NCBI GenBank assembly: GCA_030699485.1
Contig: JAUYMM010000054.1
Span: 1-8,561, forward strand
Source of the DNA: Candidatus Woesebacteria bacterium
GTDB lineage: Bacteria > Patescibacteriota > Microgenomatia > UBA8517
Length of the DNA: 8,561 nt
Reading direction: 5' to 3'
Below, piece after piece: positions 6,988 to 8,561 of this stretch. The notes beneath the pieces are model-generated. The model was not told the origin of the DNA and searched no databases. It was given only the letters and a program-made list of their open reading frames with translations. Position 1 is the first letter of the stretch; each line of letters begins with the position of its first letter. The translations under genes and the position numbers were made by a program.

Positions 6988-7612
6988 AGTTTAGTTTGAG
7001 GGTTGAAACTATTTTTCGAGCAATAAAACTATTAATGAAATTTTGGAATTTATCACTATTATTTATATCTATATCAATCAGATAATAATTGTTATTATCT
7101 TGGATTAAATATTCAAACAGTAAAGCTTTTCTACCATCCCAATTTTCCTTAAGTAATACGGTTGTTCTACCTGAAACAACAAGCGATTTCATTTTTGTAT
7201 TTATTTTTAGTTTATTTAGATCGTCAAAAAGACTCTTTCCTAAAGTTGAAATATCATATTTTTCTTGTTCTGAACCTAAATATTTATATATAGTAAGTGA
7301 CATTTCTCCGCTTCTTCCCAAGTTGTAATTTTTCAGCTTATCATATTCAATTAAATCTGAAATTAATAGTTTTCGTCTAATATTATCAAAGTCAATTTCG
7401 CTAATAAAATATTTATCAAGTTCCTCAGATTTCATTTGGCTTGGATATTTAATTGTAAATTCATCACTTCTATATGTCAGCCACGTAAACATCCAAATTT
7501 TAAATCCAATTACAGAAATTGAAAATATCCCCAGCACAATACCAAGAATCCATAACAAAATTTTCATCCATTTATTCAATTTAGATTTTTTTATTTCTTT
7601 TTTCTTTGTCAT
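6986..7612 (-). CDS. Single-pass membrane protein with extracytoplasmic domain, function unknown
   Basis: 208 residues from ATG 7612. A Lys-rich cytoplasmic start (MTKKKEIKKSKLNKW) precedes one membrane helix (about 16-41), then an outside domain of about 165 residues. It opens with DEFTIKYPS and closes with an ARKIVSTLKL strand. That opening and closing pattern recalls PsbP/DUF1795-type domains, but this is a weak resemblance by eye and not a confident assignment. No catalytic motif or cysteine pair stands out. An in-frame TTG at 7618, two codons upstream, is an alternative start; neither has a clear Shine-Dalgarno. The ATG is 33 nt after the stop of the gene at 7646-8212, consistent with one transcript, although a GATAAT or TAGAAT hexamer in the gap could give it its own promoter. 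It converges on the hydrolase gene and its stop lies in that gene's terminator. Confidence 0.75.
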   Translation of the reverse strand: MTKKKEIKKSKLNKWMKILLWILGIVLGIFSISVIGFKIWMFTWLTYRSDEFTIKYPSQMKSEELDKYFISEIDFDNIRRKLLISDLIEYDKLKNYNLGRSGEMSLTIYKYLGSEQEKYDISTLGKSLFDDLNKLKINTKMKSLVVSGRTTVLLKENWDGRKALLFEYLIQDNNNYYLIDIDINNSDKFQNFINSFIARKIVSTLKLN

Positions 7613-7645
7613 AGTCAAATTCTACACCAAATTATCACTAAAAAG

Positions 7646-8212
7646 CTAATGAAGTTTGAAGAAAAGATTGAGGTAAACTAGTTTTACAGTTTCCAATCTA
7701 CTATCTGGTTTGTGAAATGTAACCATAGGCGCGCCACCAAGATGGGTTTCATCATCATATGAATAATTCAAAATATAGTCTGTTTCGTTTGTTAAGAAAA
7801 CCTCAATTATTTCATCTTCTTTAGCATCTGGTGATTCTAGAATAAAACTATATTTTTTATCTTTAGAATCAGGAATAACATTAAAAATTATCTTGACAAA
7901 ATCACCATCCCCAATATTAAATCCATTAAGCGTGGTTGTTCTTATCAAATTATCATTATTATCATACAAATTAAAAATTATGTCTTTTTTGTTTTTTAAA
8001 TTAGGATTTTTGATAGTTGTACCAATTGCAACTAAGTTTTTATTCTTTGATACAAAATACTGTGTAAAGTCACGAATTCCATACACAGAAACCCTACCCA
8101 TATCACCATATCCCGGCTGATCATCGGCAGGAATCATTTTAATTAAACTTGCCATCAAAGCAGGCACTATAAATAATATAAATAAAATTGTAAAAGTTGT
8201 ATATTTAATCAT
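7646..8212 (-). CDS. Membrane-anchored extracytoplasmic protein, probable beta-sandwich, function unknown
   Basis: 188 residues. A hydrophobic N-terminus (about 5-26, TFTILFILFIVPALMASLI) acts as an anchor or an uncleaved signal, followed by a strand-rich domain: FTQYFVSKNKNLVAIGTTI, then DIIFNLYD, LIRTTTLNGFNI, FVKIIFNVIPDSKDKKYSF and ILESPDAKEDEIIEVFL. The alternating pattern, with a 'nonlocal phrase' of IPDSKDKKYSFILESP, looks like a jelly-roll or carbohydrate-binding-type sandwich. From memory, similar modules accompany GT-C membrane proteins in Patescibacteria, but I cannot verify this here. There are no cysteines and no evident catalytic residues. The ATG at 8212 overlaps the stop of the preceding membrane-protein gene by 8 bp (ATGATTAA), so the two are probably translationally coupled and may act together, for example in binding a saccharide acceptor. 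Confidence 0.8.
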   Translation of the reverse strand: MIKYTTFTILFILFIVPALMASLIKMIPADDQPGYGDMGRVSVYGIRDFTQYFVSKNKNLVAIGTTIKNPNLKNKKDIIFNLYDNNDNLIRTTTLNGFNIGDGDFVKIIFNVIPDSKDKKYSFILESPDAKEDEIIEVFLTNETDYILNYSYDDETHLGGAPMVTFHKPDSRLETVKLVYLNLFFKLH

Positions 8213-8561
8213 CTTTAATAAGTTTATAGGTCATTACTACAGATAGTCCTGCTAATACAGAATGTAACATACTTTGAAAGTTATATGCATCGTACAATTT
8301 CTGTATAAATGTAAAAGGTGTTGGTAATAAATCATACCAAGTGGAATATATTCTAAATAGTGATATTGTCATTGCGCGATCTGAATAAAACAATGGTATA
8401 GAAATTGCAAAGACTGCCCAGAAAAATATAGGCCACTTTAATGATGGTTTTTGAATAACGAGTATCGTTAAAAATGGAGCAATCCAAAGTAACCAAGAAA
8501 TGTGAAAGTGAGAAAATGAAAAAATAATTAAAAGTAAAATTACAAAATAGTTAAATAATTT
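8205..8561 (-). CDS. C-terminal part of a polytopic membrane protein (5' end off the right edge)
   Basis: The frame is open from base 8561 to TAA at 8207-8205, giving 118 visible residues. My translation shows three or four hydrophobic segments: KLFNYFVILLLIIFSFSHFH, ISWLLWIAPFLTILVI, WPIFFWAVFAISIPLFY and a last one near MLHSVLAGLSVVMTYKL, ending in KLIKDD. A polar loop, YSDRAMTISLFRIYS, separates the last two. The repeated aromatic and Trp-rich helices and the neighbouring sandwich protein fit a GT-C transferase or another polymer-related membrane protein, but no diagnostic motif lies in this part. It overlaps the next gene by 8 bp and is upstream of it in the same transcript. An internal TTG at 8393 is not a start, because hydrophobic coding sequence continues in frame upstream of it. 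Confidence 0.75.
   Translation of the reverse strand, partial: KLFNYFVILLLIIFSFSHFHISWLLWIAPFLTILVIQKPSLKWPIFFWAVFAISIPLFYSDRAMTISLFRIYSTWYDLLPTPFTFIQKLYDAYNFQSMLHSVLAGLSVVMTYKLIKDD

Noticed and set aside
7089..7328. 79-codon plus-strand frame antisense to the single-pass membrane protein gene
   Set aside because: The minus-strand frame is longer, has a logical anchor-plus-domain layout and sits in an operon; the plus frame has no ribosome binding site.
7613..7618. TTG 7618 as start of the 208-residue membrane protein
   Set aside because: It adds only two residues and has no better ribosome binding site than ATG 7612; kept as an alternative.
8205..8393. A separate 62-residue gene starting at TTG 8393
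   Set aside because: The same frame stays open to the window edge and encodes further membrane helices, so this is the end of a longer protein.
1..8561. CRISPR arrays, tRNA genes, insertion sequences, attachment sites
   Set aside because: No spaced direct repeats, cloverleaf or T-loop sequence, transposase or terminal inverted repeats were found by reading both strands.

Overview
This AT-rich window carries seven protein genes, two of them cut by the window edges, and no RNA genes, mobile elements or CRISPR arrays that I can see. The standard genetic code fits every gene: stops are TAA and TAG, Trp is TGG, and no in-frame TGA is needed. Many large GT-C-type membrane proteins next to a secreted multidomain wall hydrolase, in AT-rich DNA with few clear ribosome binding sites, suggests a Candidatus Patescibacteria (CPR) genome, perhaps of the Microgenomates type. 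This placement is inference from gene style; no phylogenetic marker is present.

Left part (1-2832, minus strand): two consecutive, 11-bp-overlapping genes encode related polytopic glycosyltransferases of the GT39/ArnT-like GT-C kind. They share an early Asp-Glu motif and collinear motifs along their length, so they are tandem paralogues. The second in transcription order runs off the left edge.

Middle left (2775-4607, plus strand): a divergent gene encodes a 610-residue polytopic membrane protein with an H-G-H-D...H motif in an early predicted loop and a predicted soluble C-terminal domain. It is probably another lipid-linked-sugar glycosyltransferase. Its first codons overlap antisense with those of the divergent neighbour, and good -10 hexamers place both predicted transcript starts almost on the start codons.

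Middle right (4608-6987, plus strand): a 100-bp leader with three small dyad symmetries and the window's only strong Shine-Dalgarno precedes a 745-residue secreted protein. It consists of a signal peptide, two copies of a four-cysteine domain at an exact 104-residue period, an Ig-like domain, a small 'vNGekrhIpn' module, an SH3b domain, a Pro/Val-rich linker, a CHAP amidase/endopeptidase domain with Cys595, His657, Glu677 and Asn679, and an amphipathic Trp-rich C-terminus. The gene is clearly less AT-rich than its neighbours and ends at a strong intrinsic terminator.

Right part (6986-8561, minus strand): three consecutive genes converge on that terminator: the C-terminal end of another polytopic membrane protein, a membrane-anchored extracytoplasmic probable beta-sandwich protein overlapping it by 8 bp, and a single-pass protein with an extracytoplasmic domain. 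Together the window looks like a cell-envelope region: membrane glycosyltransferases that would decorate surface polymers, plus an exported peptidoglycan hydrolase with adhesion-like modules. The hydrolase is the most noteworthy item.
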